This document shows, piece by piece, positions 1-8,751 of a stretch of 64,000 nucleotides of DNA. The stretch covers positions 186,001 through 250,000 of the forward strand of contig PABI01000123.1 of NCBI GenBank assembly GCA_002699125.1. The letters are read 5' to 3'. Every line of letters starts with the position of its first letter. Positions within the stretch are counted from its first letter, which is position 1. The notes beneath the pieces are model-generated. The model was not told the origin of the DNA. It searched no databases and saw nothing but the letters and a program-made list of their open reading frames with translations. Source of the DNA: Anaerolineaceae bacterium (lineage in GTDB: Bacteria > Chloroflexota > Anaerolineae > Promineifilales > Promineifilaceae). Made by a program: the position numbers and the translations under genes.

Positions 1-246
1 AATGCCCAGAAGGTTGGTACTGTCGAAGCAAAGCGGTACGTCTACCACTTCTTCCATCAGTTCCACCATCCAGGGGAAGACTTCTTCACCATCTTTTTTG
101 CGCGGACCGAGGTTCAGGTCCAGGGCGTTGGCCCCGGCTTCTACCTGGCGTACGGCTAAATCCTGGAAGAAACGGCCGTCTCGCTCGCGCAGTGCATCTT
201 TCACTTGTTGGGAAATAATATGAATGTTTTCACCAATTATGTACAT
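1..246 (-). CDS. acsE: Methyltetrahydrofolate:corrinoid methyltransferase (AcsE-like), 5' part only
   Basis: The visible 82 residues begin MYIIGENIHI and continue with RQVEAGANALDLNLGPRK, the N-terminal part of the pterin-binding TIM-barrel fold used by AcsE/MeTr. The family moves the methyl group of methyl-tetrahydrofolate to the cobalt of the corrinoid iron-sulfur protein. ATG at 244-246 follows an AGGAGAG ribosome site on the minus strand. The 3' part lies outside the window to the left. It is the last visible gene of the acs block, 42 bp after the radical SAM gene. Dihydropteroate synthase shares the fold, but the acs context favours AcsE. Confidence 0.8.
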   Translation of the reverse strand, partial: MYIIGENIHIISQQVKDALRERDGRFFQDLAVRQVEAGANALDLNLGPRKKDGEEVFPWMVELMEEVVDVPLCFDSTNLLGI

Positions 247-288
247 AACTCTCCTCTTTTGGGAGCAGCGTCATTGAGCACTGCTCAA

Positions 289-1200
289 CTAAGCAGCTTC
301 CATAACGCCATACATTTGATCCGGGGCCAGCTCCATTGGGAAACGTGATCGCAGCTGCTGCCGTGCGGTGTAACATAAGTGGCAGGCATCGACATAGCCA
401 GCCTCATGAGGCAGATGGTATTCACGCACCAGTTGCGCCGGACCCCCGGCTAACAGTGGACCAATAACGGGATGTTCTTCTGGATCATATTCAGCCGCTA
501 TTTGGGCTAACGGCCGTTCAAACAAATTACCAATCACCAAACCCTGGCACATATGCAAATTCCCCAGCGGGTCCAGGTGAATTCGGCCAGGATTGACCAG
601 GTTTTCATAGGGGCAGGTGATGAAGGAGTCCCAGGGGTGGGTAGGCAGACCGGCTGTTAATTTTTCGGCCGCCCGACCGCGGTACATCACATCTCCGCCA
701 GAAATTGCTTCGCCCGGAACGGAAGCTTCAGGGTTGCGGTACCCGGTTGGCGGCTCGATAGAAATTGTGCCTTCGATCAGGCCAAGCTGGCGGGCAGCCA
801 CCAGGCCGGGATGCTCGGCTATCTCTCCTGGCGTATCTCCGTGAAACAGATCGCTGGAAATTTCGATTCGATTCAGGCCGGCTGCGGCCAACGGCCGTAA
901 CCAAACCAGCGCATCTTCAACCGTGGTGGCCCAATAGCCGTTGGTGACAATGCCGGTGGCAAAGCCCAATTCCGTGGCGCGGGCCACGGCCTGCAGCAAA
1001 ATGGGATAGTAGAGAAACGTTTCGCCACCTTCAAAGTAAAACTCGCGTATCTGACCCAGGGCCAGCGCTTGCTGAAACACATCTTCCAACTGCTCAACCG
1101 TAAAAACGCCGGTTTGCCAGGGACTGCCCCAGGCAAAACAGTGATCACACTCGTAGTTGCATTGGTAGGTCAGTAAAATATGTATGCTGTTGAAATCCAT
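289..1200 (-). CDS. Radical SAM protein embedded in the acs operon
   Basis: A 303-residue protein with the radical SAM CxxxCxxC motif at Cys14, Cys18 and Cys21 (QCNYECDHCF), followed by a glycine-rich stretch (FYFEGGETF) typical of SAM binding. The C-terminal half has further cysteines (ITCPYEN, LHMCQG, ACHLCYT) that could hold auxiliary Fe-S clusters as in SPASM proteins. Start chosen at ATG 1198-1200 behind GAGAGGGG; a longer frame reaches 1254, but that extension is encoded by a dispersed repeat. It sits between acsV and acsE, so a maturation or cofactor role for the CODH/ACS or corrinoid system is inferred from context only. Confidence 0.8.
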   Translation of the reverse strand: MDFNSIHILLTYQCNYECDHCFAWGSPWQTGVFTVEQLEDVFQQALALGQIREFYFEGGETFLYYPILLQAVARATELGFATGIVTNGYWATTVEDALVWLRPLAAAGLNRIEISSDLFHGDTPGEIAEHPGLVAARQLGLIEGTISIEPPTGYRNPEASVPGEAISGGDVMYRGRAAEKLTAGLPTHPWDSFITCPYENLVNPGRIHLDPLGNLHMCQGLVIGNLFERPLAQIAAEYDPEEHPVIGPLLAGGPAQLVREYHLPHEAGYVDACHLCYTARQQLRSRFPMELAPDQMYGVMEAA

Positions 1201-1261
1201 AAGACCCCTCTCAATCTGGACAAGCCAGAACCAAGAAGGCTCACGCAAAGGCATGAAGACG

Positions 1262-3217
1262 CTAAGAAAAAACCTTTGCGTCTTTGCGTGATATTTTCTC
1301 GTTCACGTCCTCAATTTGAGTAGCAACTGAGGGGAACTGGCTCAGGTCAGTGTGCGGTAAAAACAGGGCCGAAGTAAACGCTTCATAAAAACTGTTGTCG
1401 GCCGACAGTTCGATGTAGGTCATACGCCCGGCAATCTCGCCGATGCGCTGCTGGGCCGTCTGGCTCAACAAGGCATGGTACGCGCCGAGAACGGCCGTAT
1501 TGCCCAAAAACTTAAAGTTGTCCCACGGCATATCCGGCAGCAGCCCAATCTGAACGCCGTTTTCCACATTGATGTATTTGCCAAACGAGCCGCCGATGAG
1601 CACCTGCTCGGCCATCTCCAGCGGCACGCCGACACTTTCTGCCAGCACCGAGATGCCGGCATAAACGGCCGCTTTGGCCCGAATCAGATTGTCAATATCC
1701 ACGTGGGTAATGGCGATGTCGCGACCGTGCCACGTTTCGTCGGCCCAGGCAATGATGTACTCTGGGCCACTCTCGCCCTGGCGCATACGGTCGGTGGCCA
1801 GATGCTGGTTCAAATGGCCGCCCTTGTCTACCACGCCGGTGAGGAACATTTCCGCCAGCAGAGAAATGAGGCCACTGCCGCACAGGCCACGCGGTTTGCT
1901 GTTGCCAATGACGCGCAGGGTGGGTTCGTAAGTATTGCCGTCAATCCACACCGCTTCAATCGCCCCGCGCGTGGCCCGCATCCCGTCGCGCACGCCGCCG
2001 CCTTCAAAGGCTGGCCCCGCCGAACAGGCACAGGTCACCAGCCAATCGCGGCAGCCCAGCACGATCTCGCCGTTGGTGCCCACGTCCATGAACAAGCTGA
2101 CATCCGGCGCGTCGTCCAGGCCGGAGGAAAGCACCCCGGCGGTAATGTCGGCTCCGACGTAGCTGGCCACGCCGGGCAGGCAAATCACCTCGGCTTCCGG
2201 ATGGATGTCCAGGCCAATTTCTTGGGCAGTGAATGGTGGAAGATGGTTTACGGCCGTTACAAACGGACTCAACCGAATGCTTTCTGCAGGAATCCCCAGC
2301 AGCAAGTGCATCATGATGCTGTTGCCCACAACCGTCGCTTTAATCACTTGCTCACTGGTCACCTGCCGCTCGCTACCCGCCTTCTGCATCACACGCTCAA
2401 CCAGCGTATTGATGCTTTCCAGCACCAGCCGACGCAGTTCCGCCTGCCCGTTGTTTTTGCTCGCATAAATAATGCGGGAGATCACGTCTTCGCCGCAGCG
2501 GATTTGCCGATTGTACTCGGCGGTCTGGGCAATGACCTCGCCGCTGAGTAGCTCGACCAGCCAGACACTGACGGTGGTGGTGCCGATGTCGATGGCCAGG
2601 CCAAGCAGCGGAGCCTCGTTTGATACAGGGCCGGGGAGTAGGTTGATCAATCTGGCAGCGTCCTCGCCAATAGAGACAACGGCCGTTACCTGCCAATCTC
2701 CTTGCCGTAACACCGGGCCAATTTGGCGCAGCAAGGGCAGGGAAATAGTCAATTGTGGCAGGTCGGCTTGTTGGGCAACGGCCGTTTGCAGCCGGCTCCA
2801 GTCATCCCGTTGGTCATCCATGGTGGGGGGAGACAGCGTGAGGCAGTAACGCCGCACCGACTGATCGCGCTGTGGATCGTAGCCGGGTGGCACGGCAGGC
2901 TGGGCCACCACGCGGTCACTGGTTAAGGTCCGGTCCAGCGTATCCTGGTCGGGCACGATGATTTGGGCATCGCTTTCGACGACGGTCTGGCAGGCCAGGG
3001 CATACCCGGCGGCCACGTCCTCTTCTGACAGGCGCAGGGTACTGCGCCGCCGCACGCCGCCGTTTTGCACCTGCACCGCACAACGGCCGCAGCGCCCCTG
3101 TCCGCCGCACGGCTGCGAAATGAACACCCCGGCCTGAACGGCCGCTTCGGTTAAAAGCGTTCCGGTGGGTACAGAGACTGACCCATCACGGTCAAAGGAA
3201 ATAGTGTGTTCAGCCAT
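1262..3217 (-). CDS. acsV: Reductive activator of the corrinoid iron-sulfur protein (RACo/AcsV-like)
   Basis: A 651-residue protein. The N-terminus is a plant-type [2Fe-2S] ferredoxin domain with Cys37, Cys43, Cys46 and Cys76. The remainder is the ASKHA-type ATPase region (DUF4445), with phosphate-binding loops such as AIDIGTTTVSVWL and MDVGTNGEIVLG. RACo reactivates Co(II) corrinoid to Co(I) with ATP, which fits its place next to acsC. The last residues (KISRKDAKVFS) come from a dispersed 'acgcaaag' repeat that supplies the stop codon, so the true ancestral C-terminus may be shorter. No clear ribosome site precedes ATG 3217. Confidence 0.9.
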   Translation of the reverse strand: MAEHTISFDRDGSVSVPTGTLLTEAAVQAGVFISQPCGGQGRCGRCAVQVQNGGVRRRSTLRLSEEDVAAGYALACQTVVESDAQIIVPDQDTLDRTLTSDRVVAQPAVPPGYDPQRDQSVRRYCLTLSPPTMDDQRDDWSRLQTAVAQQADLPQLTISLPLLRQIGPVLRQGDWQVTAVVSIGEDAARLINLLPGPVSNEAPLLGLAIDIGTTTVSVWLVELLSGEVIAQTAEYNRQIRCGEDVISRIIYASKNNGQAELRRLVLESINTLVERVMQKAGSERQVTSEQVIKATVVGNSIMMHLLLGIPAESIRLSPFVTAVNHLPPFTAQEIGLDIHPEAEVICLPGVASYVGADITAGVLSSGLDDAPDVSLFMDVGTNGEIVLGCRDWLVTCACSAGPAFEGGGVRDGMRATRGAIEAVWIDGNTYEPTLRVIGNSKPRGLCGSGLISLLAEMFLTGVVDKGGHLNQHLATDRMRQGESGPEYIIAWADETWHGRDIAITHVDIDNLIRAKAAVYAGISVLAESVGVPLEMAEQVLIGGSFGKYINVENGVQIGLLPDMPWDNFKFLGNTAVLGAYHALLSQTAQQRIGEIAGRMTYIELSADNSFYEAFTSALFLPHTDLSQFPSVATQIEDVNEKISRKDAKVFS

Positions 3218-3236
3218 ATTTAGTTTTGTAACAGAT

Positions 3237-3322
3237 CACCCTCACCCCAGCCCTCTCCCTCAAGGGAGAGGAAGCCTGTCCCCTCCTCCTGCGAGGGGGA
3301 GGGTTAGGGAGGGGGTCAATTA
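3237..3322. repeat. Intergenic C/T-rich inverted repeat between acsV and acsC
   Basis: Complementary C-rich and G-rich segments fold on each other: CCCTCACCCC and CTCTCCCTCAAGGGAGAG at the left, CCCTCCTCCTGCGAGGGGGAGG at the right (written here in overlapping pieces of one element). It looks like a dispersed palindromic repeat and extends to the acsC stop codon. Confidence 0.55.
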
Positions 3323-4696
3323 CACCAATACCTGCTTCATAAACTTGGGCACATCCACGGCTTCTCGTGGCCCAACCTTTATCTCCCAGCCGGGCAGTTC
3401 TTCTTCTACCTCGCCGGAGAGAACGGCCGTGTGCCCCGGCAGCACCAGGCGCTTCCGGCTCACCTTGTTACCAACCTCAAATCGTTTCACGTCCTTGGCA
3501 ATGCGCTCGGCGTCAAACTTGCCTGCCGCCCAGGCGGTGAGCACGCTCATCCCTTCCGATTCCGTGACCAGCAGCCAGGCCAGTAGCCCGGCGCTTTCCA
3601 CTTCGTTAGCCACGCTGAAGTAAGTGATAGAGAAGTTGGTGGTCACCAGCACCGGGTCCTCGGGACCAGGATTGTTGATCTCGTACAGTCCGGGCTGCAC
3701 CTGAATCGGCTTTTGCGGGTCGGTGTAGATATTTTGCCGCAGCACCAGCAGCGGATAGGCTGTTTCCGGGGCAAAGTGATCGAGAATGACAAAACCGCCG
3801 TATTTACCGATGGCCTGTGCCGCCAGCATCGTTTCCATCTCCGGCGTGGCGGCATCACCAGCCACGTTGAGGATGGGATAACCCAGGGCGCGGAAGGTTT
3901 GCTTGAGGGCCATGCGGCGGGTGGTGCTGTTGGCCAGTAGCGTGCCGTGCAGGCCGCGCTGTGCTGGCGTAATGACGATGTCGTCCACGCCCGCTGCCTT
4001 AATTTTCTCGGTCAGCGTCACCATCTCATCAAGGGTGCCCGCCTGCACTGCCAGGGCTGCCTGGTGGGTTTTGGCCAGCTCGGCCATTGCCTGCCAGTTC
4101 TCAGCGTCGGCAAAGGCCAGCAATATTTTTTGATCCGCAGATTTCGCAGATTTTTCTTCCATCTGTGTAATCTGCGTAATCTGTGGATTTCCCAAAACCG
4201 TTTTTAGGACATCTGGCGGGGCGATGAGGATGAGCGGGAGATGGGTGATGGCGCGTACGGCCGTAACCGCCGCCGCAAAATCGCCGCCATTGGCCTGCAC
4301 CGCAATCCCGTCCCAACGCAAATCAATCCCCACGTAATCAACGGTGTAATCAGCCACGGCCTGCACCGCCTGGCGCAGCGCCTCAACCGGCTGGTTGTCG
4401 TAAACGCGCAGGAAGAGACCAGTCGGGCTGAAAAACTTCTTTTCATGCCGGAACATGACCACTTCATTGCCAGACAGCACTTCGTAACCATTGGACTTGA
4501 GGGTAATCGGCCGTACCGGCGGTGCGGCCGCTTCGGACAGCTGCGCCTTGGCCTCCTCGCTCACCGTGGGGCAAAGCGATAGCTCCACCTGCTTGGCGGC
4601 CAGCTTCATGGCAAAAGCCAGACAGGTGGGAAAGCCACACTCCTTGCAGTTTGTTTGGGGCAGCATCTTGTAAATTTGAATGCCTGAAAGAGCCAT
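3320..4696 (-). CDS. acsC: Corrinoid iron-sulfur protein large subunit (AcsC / CdhE, gamma)
   Basis: A 458-residue protein. The N-terminal [4Fe-4S] domain shows Cys17, Cys20, Cys25 and Cys42 (TNCKECGFPTC). A TIM barrel and the C-terminal cobamide-binding region follow. With AcsD it carries the methyl group from AcsE to acetyl-CoA synthase. ATG 4696 follows GGAGAAC. Odd feature: residues about 169-190 are encoded by a copy of a dispersed 'cagattacgcagatt' repeat found elsewhere between genes, kept in frame and probably forming a surface loop. The gene lies about 100 bp downstream of the acsB-acsD fusion. Confidence 0.93.
   Translation of the reverse strand: MALSGIQIYKMLPQTNCKECGFPTCLAFAMKLAAKQVELSLCPTVSEEAKAQLSEAAAPPVRPITLKSNGYEVLSGNEVVMFRHEKKFFSPTGLFLRVYDNQPVEALRQAVQAVADYTVDYVGIDLRWDGIAVQANGGDFAAAVTAVRAITHLPLILIAPPDVLKTVLGNPQITQITQMEEKSAKSADQKILLAFADAENWQAMAELAKTHQAALAVQAGTLDEMVTLTEKIKAAGVDDIVITPAQRGLHGTLLANSTTRRMALKQTFRALGYPILNVAGDAATPEMETMLAAQAIGKYGGFVILDHFAPETAYPLLVLRQNIYTDPQKPIQVQPGLYEINNPGPEDPVLVTTNFSITYFSVANEVESAGLLAWLLVTESEGMSVLTAWAAGKFDAERIAKDVKRFEVGNKVSRKRLVLPGHTAVLSGEVEEELPGWEIKVGPREAVDVPKFMKQVLV
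4127..4192 (-). repeat. Dispersed 'cagattacgcagatt' repeat inside acsC
   Basis: On the minus strand the coding sequence contains ATCCACAGATTACGCAGATT followed by a near repeat and an inverted copy (AATCTGCGAAATCTGCGGAT). The same words occur in gene gaps at 16548-16595 and 23494-23522. The insert keeps the acsC frame open and encodes PQITQITQMEEKSAKSADQK. Confidence 0.7.
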
Positions 4697-4700
4697 AGTT

Positions 4701-4802
4701 GTTCTCCGTTATCGGTATTCGGTAATCCGTTGTCGGTGGTCGGTAATCGGTTATCGGTTATCAGTATTCGTTCACCGATTACCGTTTACTGATTACCGAT
4801 TA
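4701..4802. repeat. Intergenic 'ggtaatcggt' repeat, copy 1
   Basis: Tandem words of the type CGGTAATCGGTTATCGGT face complementary words ACCGATTACCGTTTACTGAT, giving a large imperfect hairpin between acsC and the acsB-acsD fusion. The repeat provides the stop codon of the upstream gene (end of NGNR). Related copies lie near 10789, 38834, 47554, 50455 and 56369. Confidence 0.7.
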
Positions 4803-7800
4803 CCATTCATAAGGTCATCAATCGCCGCCTGCACCCGCTTCACGCTTTCGGGATGCCGCAGGGTGACAATATTGGCACCAGATTCGATGAGCATGACGGC
4901 CGTTAATGTTTCCCAGGTAATGGCGCGTTCTTGCCAATCACCCCACGCTTCCGGCACACCGCTGCCGACTTTGGCTTCCTTGGTCTTCCAGCATTCCTCG
5001 CCGGGAGTGACCAGCATCGGCAGTTGGGTCATACCATCGCCTTGCAGGGCTGCCAGCCGCAGCCGCTCCATCACGGAGTAGCCATACTCAAAGCCGTAGC
5101 CCAGCGCGCCGGTCGTCGGGTCCATGATGACACGATCCAGCGGCATGCCCATATCGCTAATGAGGATGTTGAGCTGCTTGGCCAGATTTACGTCCATTGC
5201 CGTGCGGGCAATGACCAGGTGATCGTTGGCCATCGCACCAGCCACAATGGTGCGGTAATTCTTGTCTTCGCAGATGCCTAGCAGCAGCCGTTCACCCTTG
5301 CAGGCGTCGGCGATGGGCACGAGCAGTTCGTTATCTTTGTCCGCCTGCCCCGGCCCCACGACGATAAGCGGCAGTCCGGTGGCTTGCAGCACAGATTTGA
5401 CGGTGGAGACGGCCGTTTCCGCCGTATTCTCCAATCCCAGCGAAAGCTGAATTAGACCCGCACCAGCTTTTTCTGCGGCCTGCGCCCACTGTGCCGGATT
5501 GGAAGCAGCATCGCCCCACGCTTCCAGCAGCAACGATGACCAATCTTCCGGTCTGGCGTCGGCAATCTCCACGGCAACCACCGGCGGATGGGGCGTGACG
5601 CCTTCAAAATCCATGAAGGGCATCGCCGTTTCGCCGCCAACGGTCACCGTCTTGGTCCGCGTGCCACCCTCGGCCTCAGTTGCACCCAGGGTGATGGCCC
5701 GTACCTTGCCCGTCCATTTTTCCTTGGCCAGCGGGGTTTTGGTGCCATCCGCCAACCAGGCCGTATCAGGAGACAACGGGCGCGGTTTTGAGATCGGTGG
5801 CGTTGGAGTAGGCTCAACTTTTGGTTCCGGCGCTTTGGCCGCGGGAAGCGACTCCACCTTCTCCGCCACCGGTTCGGGAGCGGGTGGTGGGGGTGCCTCT
5901 TTGGCTGGTGCTGGTGGCGCGGCCGGCTCAGCTTGTGGCGTGACCGTAACAAGCGGCGATGTGCCGCCAAGTGCGCCCAGCGCCGCTTGCAACGCCTGGC
6001 GCAACGAGTCCACAGCTTCTGCGGGCGAAGTGGGTTGAACAGCCATTTCACGTGCCTTGCCCAACAGTTCCGCCTGGCGCAGCGCTTCGCTGGCCGCCTG
6101 CTGCAATGCCTGGGCCTGCCGCAGCGCCGCATCTTGCGCCTGCTGCAAAATCTCCGCCTGCGAAGAAGGCATATCCACAGATTTCACAGATTTCGCAGAT
6201 TCTTTTTCCTCCGCGACCCCCGCGCTCTCCGCGGTAATTTCTGGTTTCTCTTCAGCGGGCTTGGCCATCTTCGGCTTAACCGGTTCCGGTTCAACAGGTT
6301 TGGGTGGCTCAACAGGTTCTTCGACTTTAGCCGATACCTGTACCTCTTCCACCTCTTTTTCCTCTGTGACCTCTGTGGCTAATTCTTTACTCATGGCTTC
6401 TTCGACAACGGCCGTTGCCTGCGTCATTACGTCATCATCCGCTTGGGGCAGTTCGGCCGGTTCGCGCACCATGGGGCCCATTTCCAGCACGGGATGGCGA
6501 ACTTCTTCCACCCAATCTTCCAACTGCTCTACCGTCGTGATTTTGTCACCATCGCCAATGCGGTCGATCAGGTCGGGAATGCCTTCGCGCTCGGCGACGT
6601 GCTGCAATTCGTCGGCCATCGTTTCCTTGATGACCTTGCTCATCCACACCACGCGCTTGAAGCCACCATCGGCGGAGATGAACTTGGGGCTGACTAGATA
6701 ATATTTTCCCACGCCCATCACGCCCGGTGTTTGCACACCGCCGCCGGCCATGCCAGCCAGCGTGCTGAACTTCATGCCTGCCGGGGTCATGCCCACGTCC
6801 TCGCGGCTAACCACCATCACACCTTCCACCTCGGGGATGTACATGACGATGCATTCAAAGCAGCCGCAGGCGGTCATCGGGTTTTCCATGATGCTGTACA
6901 TGGAAACGTCCTGCACCGCACCGTGGGAACCTTGTTTGGCGTAGGCGAGGGTGCCCGTCCAGTAGCCGCGCTCTTCATCGATCAGTTTGCCCAGCTTGAT
7001 CGGCTGGTTGGGCCCGGTGGGATTGATGCTGTAGCTGGCTTTGCAGTCCAGCCAGTTGTAGGCACCGCACAAGCCCAACCGCTCCGGGCTGACGATGCAG
7101 ACGTGGTCAGGGGCAAAGGATTGGCAGAGGGTGCAGGAGTAAAATTCGTTGACGGCCGTATCCGTCAAATCAGCCAGACGTTGGTTGCGGAAGTTATATG
7201 CTTCGCGCGCCTCCTCCAACCATTCGGCCAGCGGTTCCGGATCGGTGTAGAGAGTCACCTGCACCTTGTCCACAATCGCGCCGAAATCGGCGTGGAAGCG
7301 GGCGTGCAAAATCTTGCCGAAATGATTCAGGTCGAATCCCTTTTCGGCCGCAGCCGTGGAAATGCGAATCCAAGCGATATCGCGCTGGCCAATGTGCTGA
7401 ATGCCAGACGCCCCGTTGATGAAATAATGGATTTGCCGCTCCAGCACCGGTTCAAAATCTTTCTGCATCTCGCGCCCGGCCACTTCTACTACAATGCCCA
7501 GGTCTATCGACCCCTTATCCGGCACGTCGCTAAAGTCCGGGCCGACGATCTCAATCTTGCCGTCGGTGACGGCATCCATATCGGCCATGCGCAGGTATTC
7601 AAAGCAGCGCGAACCTTTGCCGCCAAACTCCACGCGCATGTCGGCCTTGCGCACCACTTCGCCTTCAAAGGCGGAGCCGTAGGGCACCGGCACGGGCACA
7701 TCGGTCATCTTGATCTTGACGCCGCGAATCTCGATGCACTTTTGCACCAGCCGCTCGGCCCGCTCCAGGTCGTCGGCCCCGTCAATTTCGTTGAAGGGCA

Positions 7801-8743
7801 TGGAAACGACGTGTTCGTAGGTGGTGATGCCGGTGGGCAAAATTTCGGGGACGACGGTGTCGGCAATGACAGGGAAGCCAAAGTTGATGGCCCCGGCCGC
7901 TGCCGCGTATTTCAGATCGTCCACCTCGCCCAGGGCCAGGACAAAGGCATAGACGCGCTCTTTGTTGTACATGAGAATGTCGCGCGCCTGCCCGGCCTTG
8001 AGGCCGCCAAACGTCAGCGCCGAGCGGGTGGCAAAACCCAGGGCATAGATGGCGCTGATGGTGTCGGTACCAAAGGGAACGGTGTAAGTGTCGTAGCCCA
8101 GCTCCACCCCTTCTTCTTGCAGCTGATGGATGATGGAACGGCCGTTCACATTACCCGACAAAAAGGTAAGAATATTGCGCCGCTGGAGTTCACGCACCAG
8201 CTTGACGGCGACTTCGTTGGATTTGGCACAGCCGACGATGGCAGCGAATCCGGGCATACGGCCGTCTACCAACGCAATGCCCCATGACCGCAGCTGAATA
8301 TCATCAATCGGCCCATTGAGATGGCCCACCAGGCCGTTGCCATTGCCGTTATTGCTGTAAGCTGTTCCGCCCGCCAGGGCAAACCCCGGCATTGGCTCCG
8401 GCTGCGTGCCATACACAAAGCGAATCGCCTCAATAACTTCGGCGGCGATCAATGTAGACATGCCGCTGTCGAGCGTTTCGCCCAGGTAGGGGGTCCAGTT
8501 TTGCGCCGAGGGCAGCGGGTGCAGCAGCTCGCGGGCATGGTGCAGCGCCGGCTGCAAATCGGCCAGCGTTTCGACTTTCTCACCCGTCATGCCGTAAATC
8601 AGCGGCAGGTAATAAGCGGTGTTGGGAAAAGCGACCGGCGTTTCGGGTCCTTTTTCGGCCAGCGCCTTTTTCAACATGACGTCTGCTTCATAAACCAGGG
8701 CATTGGCACCCCGGATGGCTCTTGTGGCTATGTATTTAGACAT
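4793..8743 (-). CDS. acsB-acsD: Fusion of acetyl-CoA synthase (AcsB) and corrinoid iron-sulfur protein small subunit (AcsD)
   Basis: A 1316-residue protein in one uninterrupted frame. Residues 1 to about 765 are acetyl-CoA synthase; the A-cluster ligands are Cys537, Cys540, Cys549 and Cys559, plus the Cys626-Gly-Cys628 nickel site. Residues about 766-995 are a linker rich in Glu, Lys, Pro, Ala and Gln, with helical Gln/Ala-rich segments. Residues about 996-1316 match the small subunit of the corrinoid iron-sulfur protein (KTVTVGGETAMPF, MDPTTGALGYGFEYGYSVME). The two are separate proteins in the classic systems. The fusion would tether the methyl donor to the synthase. It is 8 bp downstream of cooS, so probably cotranscribed. 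Part of the linker is repeat-derived (6168-6240). Confidence 0.95.
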   Translation of the reverse strand: MSKYIATRAIRGANALVYEADVMLKKALAEKGPETPVAFPNTAYYLPLIYGMTGEKVETLADLQPALHHARELLHPLPSAQNWTPYLGETLDSGMSTLIAAEVIEAIRFVYGTQPEPMPGFALAGGTAYSNNGNGNGLVGHLNGPIDDIQLRSWGIALVDGRMPGFAAIVGCAKSNEVAVKLVRELQRRNILTFLSGNVNGRSIIHQLQEEGVELGYDTYTVPFGTDTISAIYALGFATRSALTFGGLKAGQARDILMYNKERVYAFVLALGEVDDLKYAAAAGAINFGFPVIADTVVPEILPTGITTYEHVVSMPFNEIDGADDLERAERLVQKCIEIRGVKIKMTDVPVPVPYGSAFEGEVVRKADMRVEFGGKGSRCFEYLRMADMDAVTDGKIEIVGPDFSDVPDKGSIDLGIVVEVAGREMQKDFEPVLERQIHYFINGASGIQHIGQRDIAWIRISTAAAEKGFDLNHFGKILHARFHADFGAIVDKVQVTLYTDPEPLAEWLEEAREAYNFRNQRLADLTDTAVNEFYSCTLCQSFAPDHVCIVSPERLGLCGAYNWLDCKASYSINPTGPNQPIKLGKLIDEERGYWTGTLAYAKQGSHGAVQDVSMYSIMENPMTACGCFECIVMYIPEVEGVMVVSREDVGMTPAGMKFSTLAGMAGGGVQTPGVMGVGKYYLVSPKFISADGGFKRVVWMSKVIKETMADELQHVAEREGIPDLIDRIGDGDKITTVEQLEDWVEEVRHPVLEMGPMVREPAELPQADDDVMTQATAVVEEAMSKELATEVTEEKEVEEVQVSAKVEEPVEPPKPVEPEPVKPKMAKPAEEKPEITAESAGVAEEKESAKSVKSVDMPSSQAEILQQAQDAALRQAQALQQAASEALRQAELLGKAREMAVQPTSPAEAVDSLRQALQAALGALGGTSPLVTVTPQAEPAAPPAPAKEAPPPPAPEPVAEKVESLPAAKAPEPKVEPTPTPPISKPRPLSPDTAWLADGTKTPLAKEKWTGKVRAITLGATEAEGGTRTKTVTVGGETAMPFMDFEGVTPHPPVVAVEIADARPEDWSSLLLEAWGDAASNPAQWAQAAEKAGAGLIQLSLGLENTAETAVSTVKSVLQATGLPLIVVGPGQADKDNELLVPIADACKGERLLLGICEDKNYRTIVAGAMANDHLVIARTAMDVNLAKQLNILISDMGMPLDRVIMDPTTGALGYGFEYGYSVMERLRLAALQGDGMTQLPMLVTPGEECWKTKEAKVGSGVPEAWGDWQERAITWETLTAVMLIESGANIVTLRHPESVKRVQAAIDDLMNGNR
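6168..6240 (-). repeat. Dispersed repeats within the AcsB-AcsD linker
   Basis: The plus strand reads ATCCACAGATTTCACAGATT, then TTCGCAGATT, then CCGCGCTCTCCGCGGTAA, which are the 'cagatt' and 'ctccgcgg' repeat words seen between other genes. Here they encode linker residues about 835-857 (ITAESAGVAEEKESAKSVKS). Confidence 0.6.
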
Positions 8744-8751
8744 GGTTCCTC

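Noticed and set aside
1475..2551. A 358-codon open frame antisense to acsV
   Set aside because: No recognisable motif and full overlap with a strongly supported gene on the other strand.
6731..8287. A 518-codon open frame on the plus strand antisense to acsB
   Set aside because: It mirrors the codon pattern of the acsB frame, is rich in His, Ala and Gly without domain motifs, and has no ribosome site. It is a shadow of GC-rich coding sequence.
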